Positions 1-8,571 of a stretch of 64,000 nt of DNA are shown here, piece by piece; within the stretch, counting starts at the first letter, position 1, and each line of letters begins with the position of its first letter. The notes beneath the pieces were generated by a model. The model had not been told where the DNA came from and did not search any database. It saw only the letters and a list, made by a program, of their open reading frames with translations. A program made the position numbers and the translations under genes. Source of the DNA: an uncultured Oscillospiraceae bacterium (lineage in GTDB: Bacteria > Bacillota > Clostridia > Oscillospirales > Ruminococcaceae); NCBI GenBank assembly GCA_900548355.1, contig URKR01000010.1, forward strand, positions 1-64,000, in the 5' to 3' direction.

Positions 1-1
1 G

Positions 2-1267
2 GCCGTCCTGCGCGGGCTGCGCGCGTTCGGCATCGGCATTCTGCGCCGGCTGTACTTTGGTTCCAAGACGATCTTCAAGCTTGCGCTCTGCCTGCCGATC
101 CTTGTGTTTATGGTCTGGTTCAGCTATACCGTTGACCGCAGCGGGCTGTTTCAGGGCGCGCTGGCGCCGCGGCGGATCGTTGACCTGATGCTTGAGGGTT
201 ACGACGTGACCAACTTTGACTCCATGGACGAGCGCGAGGTTGTGCAGCTCTATGCCCAGGATGTGCCCGATACGCCGCGGGTGATCGGCATCGGGTCCAG
301 CCGGGTGCTGCAGTTCAACCGTGAACTTGTCGGGGATGACAGCTTTTTCAATATGGGGGTCACCGGGGCCGATGTGCGCGACTGCATGACAAGCTATTAC
401 AAGATGGTGAGCTACGGCAAAGCGCCGGAGGTCTTAATCTGGAGTGTGGATCCCTGGGTGTTCTATGACGACCCCGCCGCCTATGACGAGCGCGCCGACG
501 CCGAACTGTACAATGAATTTTTGACCAAGGTTCTCGGCGTAGCAACCGATTACGAGGAACCCGACCGGGTGGAACTGTGGAAAGCATTGGCTGAGCCGGC
601 CTATTTTCAGGGCAATGTAGACTACTTCATCAAAAACCATGGCCAGGCCACCGTAACCGACGATGATGGCAACACGATCGATTTCAACCCGGTTACCGGC
701 GACCCCTACGCCCAGCCCTCGAACATCAAAAGGTCGGACGGCAGCATTTTGTATGAGCCTTCTTTCCGCAACCAGACCCAGGATCAGATTCTGGCCCAGG
801 CGGCGGCCGCCTGCCAGACCTTCAACAGCGTGCACATGGAAGGGTTCGACGCGCTCGGTTCCACCGCCACCGCGGCGTTTGAGGCTTTCATCAACTACGC
901 CCACAGCCAGGGCACGACGGTGATCCTGGTGCTTTCGCCCTGGCACCCTTACTTATACAACTATCTGCTCAACGAGACCGAGCTGCACCAGGGCTTTTTT
1001 GCGGTGGAGCCATGGATTCGGCAGTTCTGCGCCGTGCATGGCATCCCGCTGTACGGCAGTTATGACCCGAGCTGCATTCCCGGCATTGAGGAGATGGATT
1101 TCTTTGACGGGCTGCACTGCAAGGATACCGGCATTGCAAAGTTTTTCCCCGGCGTTGATGCGGTGCTGGATGCGATTGAATCGGATTCCCTGCCCGACCC
1201 GCTGGCTGTAACGCCCCGCACCACCGCGCCCGTACCCGAGGAGCCGGCCGAAACCGGTGCGGCATAA
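2..1267 (+). CDS. Membrane-anchored SGNH/GDSL-like hydrolase family protein (5' partial)
   Basis: The reading frame is open from the first base of the window, so the true start lies upstream; 421 residues are visible. A single hydrophobic segment (around residues 25-45, LALCLPILVFMVWF) is preceded by an Arg/Lys-containing stretch, which suggests an N-terminal anchor with the rest outside the cell. A GIGSSR block resembles the nucleophile block of SGNH esterases, and near the C-terminus FFDGLH gives the DxxH block. Such proteins (DltD/AlgX-like) often partner a membrane O-acyltransferase and modify envelope polymers; that partner, if present, lies outside the window. The C-terminal tail is Pro/Thr/Glu rich. 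Family assignment is from motifs only, and the substrate is unknown. Confidence 0.6.
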   Translation, partial: AVLRGLRAFGIGILRRLYFGSKTIFKLALCLPILVFMVWFSYTVDRSGLFQGALAPRRIVDLMLEGYDVTNFDSMDEREVVQLYAQDVPDTPRVIGIGSSRVLQFNRELVGDDSFFNMGVTGADVRDCMTSYYKMVSYGKAPEVLIWSVDPWVFYDDPAAYDERADAELYNEFLTKVLGVATDYEEPDRVELWKALAEPAYFQGNVDYFIKNHGQATVTDDDGNTIDFNPVTGDPYAQPSNIKRSDGSILYEPSFRNQTQDQILAQAAAACQTFNSVHMEGFDALGSTATAAFEAFINYAHSQGTTVILVLSPWHPYLYNYLLNETELHQGFFAVEPWIRQFCAVHGIPLYGSYDPSCIPGIEEMDFFDGLHCKDTGIAKFFPGVDAVLDAIESDSLPDPLAVTPRTTAPVPEEPAETGAA

Positions 1268-1296
1268 AGGCAAACCGCCAATTTTTCGCGAAAGTC

Positions 1297-1325
1297 TTGA
1301 CAGGTTTTGTGAAATCTGTTACACT
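1297..1325 (+). promoter_or_regulatory. Sigma-A promoter of the leu operon
   Basis: Perfect -35 TTGACA (1297-1302), 17-bp spacer and -10 TACACT (1320-1325). Transcription would start near 1332, directly ahead of the T-box leader. Confidence 0.8.
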
Positions 1326-1331
1326 GCATAT

Positions 1332-1634
1332 TGTTAGTTAAATGCAACGACGGGGAGAAAGCGTTCCCACAGCCAGCTGAAGAGAGCCGCCGGGTGGTGC
1401 AAGGCGGTGCGGCGGGGTGCGCGTCACTGGCCCCTGAGCAGCTGTGCTGAGCGTTTCCCGTTAGGCGCAGCCGGAACCTGACCGTTATCATGCAGGCGCG
1501 ATTCGCCGTTTTGGCTGATCGTACAGAGGGGCCGCCCGGGTGTAAGGGGCGGCAATGAGAGTGGTACCGCGGGTACAGCAAAACGATGCTCCCGTCTCTC
1601 AAAGGCAAGAACTGCCTTTGGGGGGCGGTTTTTT
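1332..1634 (+). promoter_or_regulatory. T-box leader RNA, probably tRNA-Leu responsive
   Basis: This 300-nt leader fills the gene-free stretch 1268-1683. It carries the T-box core GGTACCGCGG preceded by AGAGT (about 1558-1572), whose TGGT can pair with a tRNA 3' end ACCA. A long stem I (about 1345-1460) contains the GAAGAGAG and GGTGGTGCAAGGCGG elements typical of T-box stem I. A CTG followed by A at 1447-1449, on the 3' side of stem I, is my candidate leucine specifier codon. The leader ends in an overlapping intrinsic terminator. Uncharged tRNA-Leu would stabilise the antiterminator and allow leuACDB expression. The T-box identity is seen directly; the specifier assignment is inference. Confidence 0.9.
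1592..1634 (+). terminator. Intrinsic terminator of the T-box leader
   Basis: A 16-bp stem (some G-U pairs) runs from CCG at 1592 through AAAGGCA, a short loop and TGCCTTT to CGG at 1626-1628, followed by a T run to 1634. Its 5' arm overlaps the end of the T-box antiterminator, as expected for alternative folding. Confidence 0.85.
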
Positions 1635-1683
1635 CATACCCATTTCCCCCAGGGGCCCATCCCTTGAAGGAGGCAAACGCACA

Positions 1684-3351
1684 ATGATGGACGCAACCAA
1701 GTATCATGTAGGGTACTATCCCCCGCCGGTCGAACCCGGGCATGTCTTTGAATGGACAAAGAAGGACCACATTGAACAGGCCCCCGCCTGGTGCAGCGTG
1801 GACCTGCGCGACGGCAACCAGAGCCTTGTCGTGCCGATGAACCTGGAAGAGAAGCTCGAATTTTACGACATGCTTTTGAAGATCGGGTTCAAGGAGATTG
1901 AGGTCGGCTTCCCCGCCGCGAGCGAGACCGAGTACACGTTTTTGCGCAAGCTGATCGACGAAAACCGCATCCCCGAGGATGTGACGGTGCAGGTGCTGAC
2001 CCAGTGCCGCGACCATATCATTCGCCGCACCTTTGAGGCCGTCAAAGGCGCGCCCCGCGCGATCATCCACTTCTACAACTCAACCAGCGTTGCCCAGCGC
2101 GAGCAGGTTTTCAAAAAATCGAAAGAGGAGATCAAACAGATCGCGGTGGAAGGCGCAAAGCTCGTCAAACAGCTGAGCGAGGAGTATGAGGGCAACTTCC
2201 TGTTCGAGTACAGCCCCGAGAGCTTCACCGGCACCGAGCCCGAATACGCCGTTGAGGTCTGCAACGCGGTGCTCGATATCATGCAGCCCACCCCCGACCG
2301 CCCGATGATTATCAACCTGCCGGTCACGGTCGAGATGAGCATGCCGCACATCTACGCCAATCAGATTGAGTGGTGTTCGAAACATCTGAAATACCGCGAC
2401 AGCGTCATCCTTTCCAGCCACCCGCACAACGACCGCGGCTGCGGCGTGGCCGACGCCGAGCTGGCCGTGCTGGCCGGCGCCCAGCGCATTGAGTGCTGCC
2501 TGTTCGGCAATGGCGAGCGCACCGGCAATGTCGATGCGATCACCCTTGCGATGAACATGTACAGCCACGGCGTTGATCCGAAGCTTGATTTTTCCGACAT
2601 GCCTGCCATCTGCGAAACCTACGAACGGGTAACCCGGATGCATGTGTATGAGCGCACGCCGTACGCAGGCAGCCTGGTTTTCGCAGCCTTCTCGGGCAGC
2701 CACCAGGATGCGATCGCCAAGGGGATGAACTACCGCAAAGAGCACGGCCTGCACGAGTGGACCTGCCCGTATATCCCGATCGACCCGCATGATATTGGCC
2801 GCACCTATGACGCCGATGTCATCCGCATCAACTCGCAGAGCGGCAAGGGCGGCATCGGGTTCCTGCTGCAGCAGAACTACGGCTACAACCCGCCGCCGCG
2901 CATGCGGGAGGACCTGGGCTACCGCGTCAAGGAAGTCAGCGACCATGCGCACAAAGAACTCAGCGTACAGGAAGTGCTGTATGTGTTTGAGCGCGCGTAT
3001 CTCAACCATACCCAGCCGCTGAACGTGACGGCCGCCCATTTCACCCAGAATGCAGATGGTACAATCACGGCGAATGTCACGCTGGATGTGAATGGCCAGG
3101 TTTCTTCGGCCAAAGCCACCGGCAACGGCCGTCTGGACGCCGTCGCCACCGCCATTGAGCAGCAGACCGGTATGCACTTCACCCTGGTTCATTACAGCGA
3201 GCACGCGCTTGATTCCGACACCGACAGCCGCGCCTGCGGGTATGTCGGGCTGAAGTGGGCCAGCGGCGAGGAAACCTGGGGCTGCGGCACCCACACCGAC
3301 ATCATTGTGGCCGGCATCCGCGCGCTGGTCAGCGCCATCAACAACAAATAA
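1684..3351 (+). CDS. leuA: 2-isopropylmalate synthase
   Basis: Condenses acetyl-CoA with 2-ketoisovalerate, the first committed step of leucine synthesis. The 555-residue protein belongs to the longer class of synthases (as in Mycobacterium and yeast) rather than the roughly 510-residue E. coli type. Visible are the catalytic N-terminal motif DLRDGNQ (about residues 41-47), the metal-binding HPHNDRG motif and a glycine-rich NGERTGNVD. The C-terminal region beyond about residue 430 is the regulatory (LeuA dimer/feedback) domain. Start: ATG 1684, 10 nt after AAGGAGG at 1667-1673; an in-frame ATG at 1687 is the alternative. The longer open frame upstream runs into the T-box and is rejected. First gene of leuACDB. 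Confidence 0.95.
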   Translation: MMDATKYHVGYYPPPVEPGHVFEWTKKDHIEQAPAWCSVDLRDGNQSLVVPMNLEEKLEFYDMLLKIGFKEIEVGFPAASETEYTFLRKLIDENRIPEDVTVQVLTQCRDHIIRRTFEAVKGAPRAIIHFYNSTSVAQREQVFKKSKEEIKQIAVEGAKLVKQLSEEYEGNFLFEYSPESFTGTEPEYAVEVCNAVLDIMQPTPDRPMIINLPVTVEMSMPHIYANQIEWCSKHLKYRDSVILSSHPHNDRGCGVADAELAVLAGAQRIECCLFGNGERTGNVDAITLAMNMYSHGVDPKLDFSDMPAICETYERVTRMHVYERTPYAGSLVFAAFSGSHQDAIAKGMNYRKEHGLHEWTCPYIPIDPHDIGRTYDADVIRINSQSGKGGIGFLLQQNYGYNPPPRMREDLGYRVKEVSDHAHKELSVQEVLYVFERAYLNHTQPLNVTAAHFTQNADGTITANVTLDVNGQVSSAKATGNGRLDAVATAIEQQTGMHFTLVHYSEHALDSDTDSRACGYVGLKWASGEETWGCGTHTDIIVAGIRALVSAINNK

Positions 3352-3381
3352 GGCTTTGCAGCCCAAACGGAGGGAAATGCT

Positions 3382-4641
3382 ATGGGAATGACCATGACCC
3401 AGAAAATTCTGGCCGCCCACTGCGGCGAGCCGAACGTCAAGGCCGGGCAGCTCATCAATGCGAAGCTCGACATCGTGCTGGGCAACGACATCACGACCCC
3501 GGTTGCGATCAACGAGTTTGAGAAAGCCGGCTTTGATTCGGTGTTTGACAAAACCCGGGTCAACATCGTGCTCGACCACTTTGTGCCGAACAAGGATATC
3601 AAGAGCGCCCAGCAATCGAAAAAATGCCGCGAGTTTGCCGATAAGTACGACATCCTCAACTTCTACGACGTCGGCACGATGGGCATCGAACACGCGCTGC
3701 TGCCCGAAAAGGGCATCGTGACGGCCGGCGACTGCATCATCGGGGCCGACAGCCACACCTGCACCTACGGCGCGGTGGGGGCTTTCTCGACCGGCGTCGG
3801 CTCGACCGATATGGCCGCCGGCATGGCGACCGGCATGGCCTGGTTCAAGGTGCCAGCCGCGATCAAGGTCGAGCTCAAAGGTCAGCTGCACCGCCCCGTC
3901 GCCGGCAAGGACGTGATCCTGCACCTGATCGGTGAAATCGGGGTTTCGGGCGCGCTGTACAAATCGCTCGAGTTTGTCGGCGAGGGCGTCAGGAGCCTGA
4001 CGATGGAAGACCGGCTGTGCATCTGCAACATGGCGATTGAGGCCGGGGCCAAGAACGGCATCTTCCCGGTGGACGAAACCTGCGAAGCCTACCTGCGCGG
4101 GCGCAGCCAGCGCGCTTGGGTCAAGTATGAGGCTGACCCCGACGCCGAGTACGAGCGCACCGTCGTGATCGACCTCGATACCCTCGAGCCGACTGTCTCC
4201 TACCCGCACCTGCCCGAAAACACCCACCTGGCGAAGGAAGGCGGCGAGATCAAGATTGACCAGGTTGTCATCGGCTCCTGCACCAACGGGCGGATTGAGG
4301 ATATGCAGGCCGCGTATGAGATCCTCAAGGGCAAGCACATTGCCAAAGGGGTGCGCGGCATCATCATCCCGGCCACGATGGAAGTGTACAAAGAGTGCAT
4401 CCTGCGCGGCTATACGACCGCCTTCATCGATGCGGGCTGCATCGTCTCCACCCCGACCTGCGGGCCCTGCCTGGGCGGGTATATGGGCATTCTGGCCGAG
4501 GGCGAGCGCTGCGTCTCGACGACCAACCGCAATTTCGTCGGCCGGATGGGTCATGTGGACAGCGAAGTCTACCTGGCCAGCCCCGCCACCGCCGCGGCCA
4601 GCGCGCTGACCGGCCGCATCACCGACCCGAGGGAGGTTTGA
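3382..4641 (+). CDS. leuC: 3-isopropylmalate dehydratase large subunit
   Basis: Large subunit of the LeuCD isomerase, which interconverts 2- and 3-isopropylmalate through a [4Fe-4S] cluster. The 419-residue length fits the shorter LeuC type (about 420 residues) found in clostridia and archaea. Cluster cysteines are visible in the GSCTNGR motif (about residues 296-302) and the TCGPCLG motif near residue 360; [10 protein letters not shown] is the family signature in the N-terminal half. Start ATG 3382 follows GGAGGG. It ends two bases before leuD, so the subunits are probably translationally coupled for stoichiometric assembly. Confidence 0.96.
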   Translation: MGMTMTQKILAAHCGEPNVKAGQLINAKLDIVLGNDITTPVAINEFEKAGFDSVFDKTRVNIVLDHFVPNKDIKSAQQSKKCREFADKYDILNFYDVGTMGIEHALLPEKGIVTAGDCIIGADSHTCTYGAVGAFSTGVGSTDMAAGMATGMAWFKVPAAIKVELKGQLHRPVAGKDVILHLIGEIGVSGALYKSLEFVGEGVRSLTMEDRLCICNMAIEAGAKNGIFPVDETCEAYLRGRSQRAWVKYEADPDAEYERTVVIDLDTLEPTVSYPHLPENTHLAKEGGEIKIDQVVIGSCTNGRIEDMQAAYEILKGKHIAKGVRGIIIPATMEVYKECILRGYTTAFIDAGCIVSTPTCGPCLGGYMGILAEGERCVSTTNRNFVGRMGHVDSEVYLASPATAAASALTGRITDPREV

Positions 4642-4643
4642 AC

Positions 4644-5129
<486 letters not shown>

Positions 5130-5144
5130 AAGGAGGTAAAACGG

Positions 5145-6215
5145 ATGCAGAAAAACATTGCGCTGATCTACGGGGATTGTGCGAGCCCCGAGATCGTGAC
5201 CCAGGCCGTGCGGGTGCTTGACAAAATTGCCGAAAAGCACGGTCACACCTTCACCTACACCCGCGCCTACATGGGCGGCGAGGCGATCGACAAGTTCGGC
5301 GACCCGCTGCCCCAAACCGAGCTGGACAAGTGCCTGGCTTCGGACAGTGTGCTGCTCGGCGCGGTCGGCGGGCCGAAGTGGGAGGGCCTGCCCGGCGACC
5401 AGCGGCCCGAGAAGGGCCTTCTGCGGCTGCGCGCCGGCATGGGGCTCTATGCCAACACCCGGCCGGCCAAGATCTGGCCCCAGCTGGCCGATGCAAGCCC
5501 GCTGAAACAGGAGATTGTCGACAAGGGCATCGATTTTGTCGTGGTGCGGGAGCTGATCGGCGGCGTCTATTTTGGCGAGCATAAGACATGGGAGGAAGAC
5601 GGCGAGACCGTCGCGCTCGATACGATGCCCTACTCGACGCATGAGATCGAACGGATCGGCCGTATCGGGTTCGAGACGGCCCGCAAGCGCCGCAAAAAGC
5701 TGACCTGTGTTGACAAGGCGAACGTGCTCGATACCAGCCGCCTCTGGCGCGCCGTGCTGCAAAAGCTCGCGAAGGAATACCCGGATGTCGAGTACAGCGA
5801 GATGTTCGTTGACAACGCGGCGATGCAGATCTGCAAGAACCCGGCCCAGTTCGACGTGATTGTGACCGAGAATATGTTCGGCGATATCCTGTCCGACGAG
5901 GCGAGCGAGATCACCGGCTCGATCGGGATGGTTCCGTCGTCGAGCCTTGGCGCGACGAGCTGCGGGCTGTATGAGCCGATCCACGGCTCGGCCCCCGATA
6001 TTGCGGGGCAGGACGTCGTCAACCCGATCGCCTGCATCCTGTCCGCCGCGATGATGCTGCGGTATAGCTTTGATATGCCCACCGAAGCCGACGAGATCGA
6101 GGCTGCGGTGTCCGCCGTGCTGGACGCCGGGCTGCGCACCGCCGATATCTGGCAGGAAGGCTGCGAGAAGATCGGTTGCGCCGCGATGGGCGACGCAATT
6201 CTGGCCCGGCTGTAA
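5145..6215 (+). CDS. leuB: 3-isopropylmalate dehydrogenase
   Basis: NAD-dependent oxidative decarboxylation of 3-isopropylmalate to 2-ketoisocaproate, the last step specific to leucine. The 356 residues match the family. Visible are GAVGGPKWE, the ELIGGVYFG loop that contacts substrate, NMFGDILSDEAS with the metal-binding aspartates, and YEPIHGSAPDIAG for cofactor binding. One oddity: the N-terminal loop normally written GDGIGPE reads GDCASPE here (about residues 10-16), so two glycines are replaced. All other core motifs are intact, so I expect an active enzyme. Start ATG 5145 follows AAAGGAGG. Last gene of the operon. Confidence 0.93.
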   Translation: MQKNIALIYGDCASPEIVTQAVRVLDKIAEKHGHTFTYTRAYMGGEAIDKFGDPLPQTELDKCLASDSVLLGAVGGPKWEGLPGDQRPEKGLLRLRAGMGLYANTRPAKIWPQLADASPLKQEIVDKGIDFVVVRELIGGVYFGEHKTWEEDGETVALDTMPYSTHEIERIGRIGFETARKRRKKLTCVDKANVLDTSRLWRAVLQKLAKEYPDVEYSEMFVDNAAMQICKNPAQFDVIVTENMFGDILSDEASEITGSIGMVPSSSLGATSCGLYEPIHGSAPDIAGQDVVNPIACILSAAMMLRYSFDMPTEADEIEAAVSAVLDAGLRTADIWQEGCEKIGCAAMGDAILARL

Positions 6216-6334
6216 GTTTTTGGCCGCCTGTGCTGTGCGGGCGTGGGCGGCCGAATCAGCCGCGGCCACGGAGCCGGGAGAGGAAAGCGCGCCGCTGTGC
6301 GAAACGGCGCGAATGTGCAAATTCATAAAAGTGT

Positions 6335-6374
6335 ACCCCCGCCGGGAACCCTGTGCAAGGTTCCTGGCGGGGGT
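6335..6374. terminator. Intergenic hairpin between leuB and the convergent PadR unit
   Basis: An inverted repeat with arms ACCCCCGCC-GGGAACC and GGTTCC-GGCGGGGGT closes a short loop. On the minus strand it is followed by ACACTTTTATG; on the plus strand by GGTTTG. It probably terminates the minus-strand transcript and may also serve leuB. The remaining intergenic bases show another GC-rich inverted repeat (about 6222-6252) with no T tract. Confidence 0.6.
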
Positions 6375-6430
6375 GGTTTGTGCAGAAGAGTTGAGAGTTA
6401 AGATAAGGTGGATCGCGCTTCGCGCTCAAA

Positions 6431-7090
6431 TCAACGCCACGGCCGGCGGGCAGCGGCGCGGTTGTAACGGAAGCGGCGGTAGAGACGGCTGGCGAGGTAG
6501 AGACAGAGTTCAAAGATAATATAATACCACGCGGCCTGCTCCTGCGGGAAAATCGGCAAAGCCCAGAGAACCAGCGCCATATACAGCAGCAGAACGACAA
6601 TGGTAAAAACACTCTCCAGCCAGCCGCGCCACCTGCGCAGCGATTGGGTCATCCAGATGCGGCGCGCAATGTAGGATCGGATAAAGCTGAGCAGCAGCAC
6701 AAACGGCAGGAACATATATATCAAAATAGGAAATGTATCTCCGAAAAGGGCCTGCAAAAAATTCGTACCAATATGAAACGGGATATACCAATTGGAGCCG
6801 AATGTACAAAGCCAGTCCAGAAAATTGCCGGGCTCCATCTCTCGGGCCATTGCGTCAAAGAGGTCGGCGCGGTTGGGGCCGAGGGTTTCGGCCAGGGTTT
6901 TGCCATCGGCTTCGGCGCGCTCGGCCATTGTGATGAGGTCCTGCCGTACCCGTTCGACTTCATAGAGATTCCAGCTTGCCTTGCGGATCGTCTCCATCGC
7001 CACGTCGATTGTGTTGTTATCCGCCAGGGCCAGGTTGGCGCAGCGGCGCTCGTTATCTTTCACCAGCAGCGCGTATTCATTCGGTTGCAT
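6431..7090 (-). CDS. PadR-associated membrane protein (DUF1048/DUF1700-like)
   Basis: A 219-residue protein. The soluble N-terminal half (about residues 1-105) contains a helical region around DLITMAERAEADGKTL that resembles DUF1048-type domains, which are commonly encoded directly behind PadR regulators. The C-terminal half has about three hydrophobic segments (FPILIYMFLPFVLLLSFI, FTIVVLLLYMALVLW and WYYIIFELCLYLA) and ends in an Arg-rich tail. Start ATG 7090 is preceded by AGGAGGCAGG and overlaps the padR end by 14 bp, so the two are translationally coupled. Function is unknown; from context it is probably a membrane partner or effector of the PadR circuit. Confidence 0.6.
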   Translation of the reverse strand: MQPNEYALLVKDNERRCANLALADNNTIDVAMETIRKASWNLYEVERVRQDLITMAERAEADGKTLAETLGPNRADLFDAMAREMEPGNFLDWLCTFGSNWYIPFHIGTNFLQALFGDTFPILIYMFLPFVLLLSFIRSYIARRIWMTQSLRRWRGWLESVFTIVVLLLYMALVLWALPIFPQEQAAWYYIIFELCLYLASRLYRRFRYNRAAARRPWR

Positions 7091-7436
7091 CGTCCTGCCT
7101 CCTTTCGGGTCCAATATTCCCTTCCAATATAGCGGCCACGCCGGCGGCGGTCGCGCGCCAGGCTTCGCGGAACTCGGCCAGGTAGGTTGCTCCCTCCGGC
7201 GTAAGGGCGTAGTATTTGCGGCTCGGGCCGGCGGGCGAGGCGCGGAAGGCGGCCGCGATCAGCCCCTTTCGCTCCAGCCGCAACAGCAGCGGGTAGAGCG
7301 TGCCTTCGGTCACGTCGGCAAAGCCGCCGTCCCGCAGCGTCGCGGCGATCGCGTAGCCGTAGCTGGGTTCGCGGGCGATGATCTGCAAAATGCAGCCTTC
7401 CAGCGTGCCCTTGCGCAGCTGGCTGCGGTCAAACAT
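7077..7436 (-). CDS. PadR family transcriptional regulator
   Basis: A 119-residue winged-helix repressor. The PadR signature is clear: KGTLEGCILQII at the start, SYGYAI (about residues 25-30), then EGTLYPLLLRLERKGLI for the recognition helix and wing, and RKYYALTPEG. Start ATG 7436 follows AAAGGGGG; the longer open frame to 7760 crosses the promoter and is rejected. The downstream membrane gene overlaps by 14 bp. The palindrome just upstream suggests autoregulation, typical of PadR repressors, which usually respond to small hydrophobic or phenolic compounds or antibiotics. The inducer cannot be read from sequence. Confidence 0.9.
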   Translation of the reverse strand: MFDRSQLRKGTLEGCILQIIAREPSYGYAIAATLRDGGFADVTEGTLYPLLLRLERKGLIAAAFRASPAGPSRKYYALTPEGATYLAEFREAWRATAAGVAAILEGNIGPERRQDDATE

Positions 7437-7511
7437 CGGCGTCTCTCCCCCTTTCCTGCTTTTCCCGGCGCGACAAAATGTCAAAAAATGGTGCCGCGCC
7501 TTCCGGCTGCT

Positions 7512-7569
7512 ACCTTGCGATGCAAGGTTTCTTTGGCTATATTGTATCACAAGGTAGCCGTGCCGGCAA
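7512..7569 (-). promoter_or_regulatory. padR promoter with candidate PadR operator
   Basis: On the minus strand: -35 TTGCCG (7569-7564), 17-bp spacer and -10 TACAAT (7546-7541). Immediately downstream a near-perfect palindrome, ACCTTGC-GAT-GCAAGGT (7512-7528), could be the PadR operator, and a second CAAGGTAG half-site sits at 7550-7557 over the -10 region. The rest of the gene-free stretch 7437-7808 (7570-7808) shows nothing I can assign. Confidence 0.6.
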
Positions 7570-7808
7570 CCCCACCCCTGCCGTTCTACCTTCTGCACAA
7601 AGAAAAGTGGGGCAGTTTGTGAAATATCAAAAAATATGGCAGGTATGGCGGGACGCATACCGTCATGCCTGCCATTTACAGGGGCGGATTCCATATCCGC
7701 CTGCGAATATCGTACCCCAGGGGTTCCTGGGCCGATGCAAAGGCGCGCATGGTGCGCCACCGCGTGTCGAGAAACTCAACACGCTGCAAAAGGGGCAACA
7801 GCCATGCG

Positions 7809-8360
7809 TTACTGCTTATTGCCCTCGGCCTTCCCTTCCCATGGGCTGCGGATGATTTCGCCTGAATCGACTTTGATTTCGTCTGCAAGTTCGGCGCCGG
7901 CTTTAACAATGCCGCCGGGTGCAACATGGACAGCCGCGCCGAGACGGGCGTCGTGGTCAACGATCGCGCCGGCGTTCAGAATGCAGCCGGCCCCGGCATG
8001 GACATTCGCCCCGACAAAGGCAAACGGCAGCACAACACTGCCGGGCCCGAGTGAGGCCGAATCGCAAACTTCGGCCATCGGGTGAACAAAGACAGGCAGC
8101 TTATAGCCAACGGCGGTCAATTTTTGCAGCAGCTGGCGGCGCAGGGCGTTGTTTCCAATGGCGACAAAAGCTGCCGGACACTGCCGCCGCAGGCGCGGGT
8201 CAACATAATCGCGCAGCATACCGGCACAGCCGGGGGCGTTGTCGTCAAGGTAGACCGGCGTCCCCCAGCCGCCGCTTTCGAGCATTTCACCAAGCTGCCG
8301 GCCAAAACCGCCGCGGCCCAGTACGAGGATATGCTTGTACTTTTGCAGGATCGCCATCAT
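7809..8360 (-). CDS. NeuD/PglD-like sugar O- or N-acetyltransferase
   Basis: A 183-residue protein. The N-terminal part (about 1-80) is a Rossmann-like PglD_N domain with LVLGRGGFGRQL as the nucleotide-sugar binding loop. The C-terminal part carries hexapeptide repeats of a left-handed beta helix (GSVVLPFAFVGANVHAGAGC followed by NAGAIVDHDARLG). Members acetylate amino- or sialic-acid-type sugars for surface glycans. Shorter than full NeuD/PglD (about 210 residues). Start ATG 8360 (or 8357) follows AAAGGGG. No glycan cluster surrounds it; it stands alone with its own promoter, so the substrate is open. Confidence 0.75.
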   Translation of the reverse strand: MMAILQKYKHILVLGRGGFGRQLGEMLESGGWGTPVYLDDNAPGCAGMLRDYVDPRLRRQCPAAFVAIGNNALRRQLLQKLTAVGYKLPVFVHPMAEVCDSASLGPGSVVLPFAFVGANVHAGAGCILNAGAIVDHDARLGAAVHVAPGGIVKAGAELADEIKVDSGEIIRSPWEGKAEGNKQ

Positions 8361-8398
8361 AAAAACCCCTTTCGGTTGAACGGCTTTGTTTTGGCACC

Positions 8399-8427
8399 AG
8401 TATAGCACGGTTGGCTCGGCCGGGCAA
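8399..8427 (-). promoter_or_regulatory. Promoter of the NeuD-like gene
   Basis: Minus-strand -35 TTGCCC (8427-8422), 17-bp spacer and extended -10 TGC-TATACT (TATACT at 8404-8399), about 40 bp upstream of the start codon. Confidence 0.65.
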
Positions 8428-8536
8428 GCATGCAGGAAAAGTCATACCTTTCAAAATGCCGCCCCATCAAATTTGACAAAAACCGCCCGTCAAACGCCGG
8501 CCTGCTGACCAGATGGCTGAAAACTGGGCGCCCCGC

Positions 8537-8565
8537 TTGCATTTTTGGCAGCGGGGCTTTACACT
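8537..8565 (+). promoter_or_regulatory. Promoter of the purE leader
   Basis: TTGCAT (8537-8542), 17-bp spacer, TACACT (8560-8565). The -35 lies inside the loop of a 7-bp inverted repeat (GCCCCGC at 8530-8536 and GCGGGGC at 8551-8557), which might itself be an old terminator or an operator. Initiation near 8572 would produce the structured purE leader. Confidence 0.6.
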
Positions 8566-8571
8566 AAATTT

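Noticed and set aside
2080..4554. 824-codon open frame on the minus strand
   Set aside because: Antisense shadow of leuA and leuC caused by GC-rich third positions; composition is His/Asp/Val rich without motifs, and both sense genes are certain.
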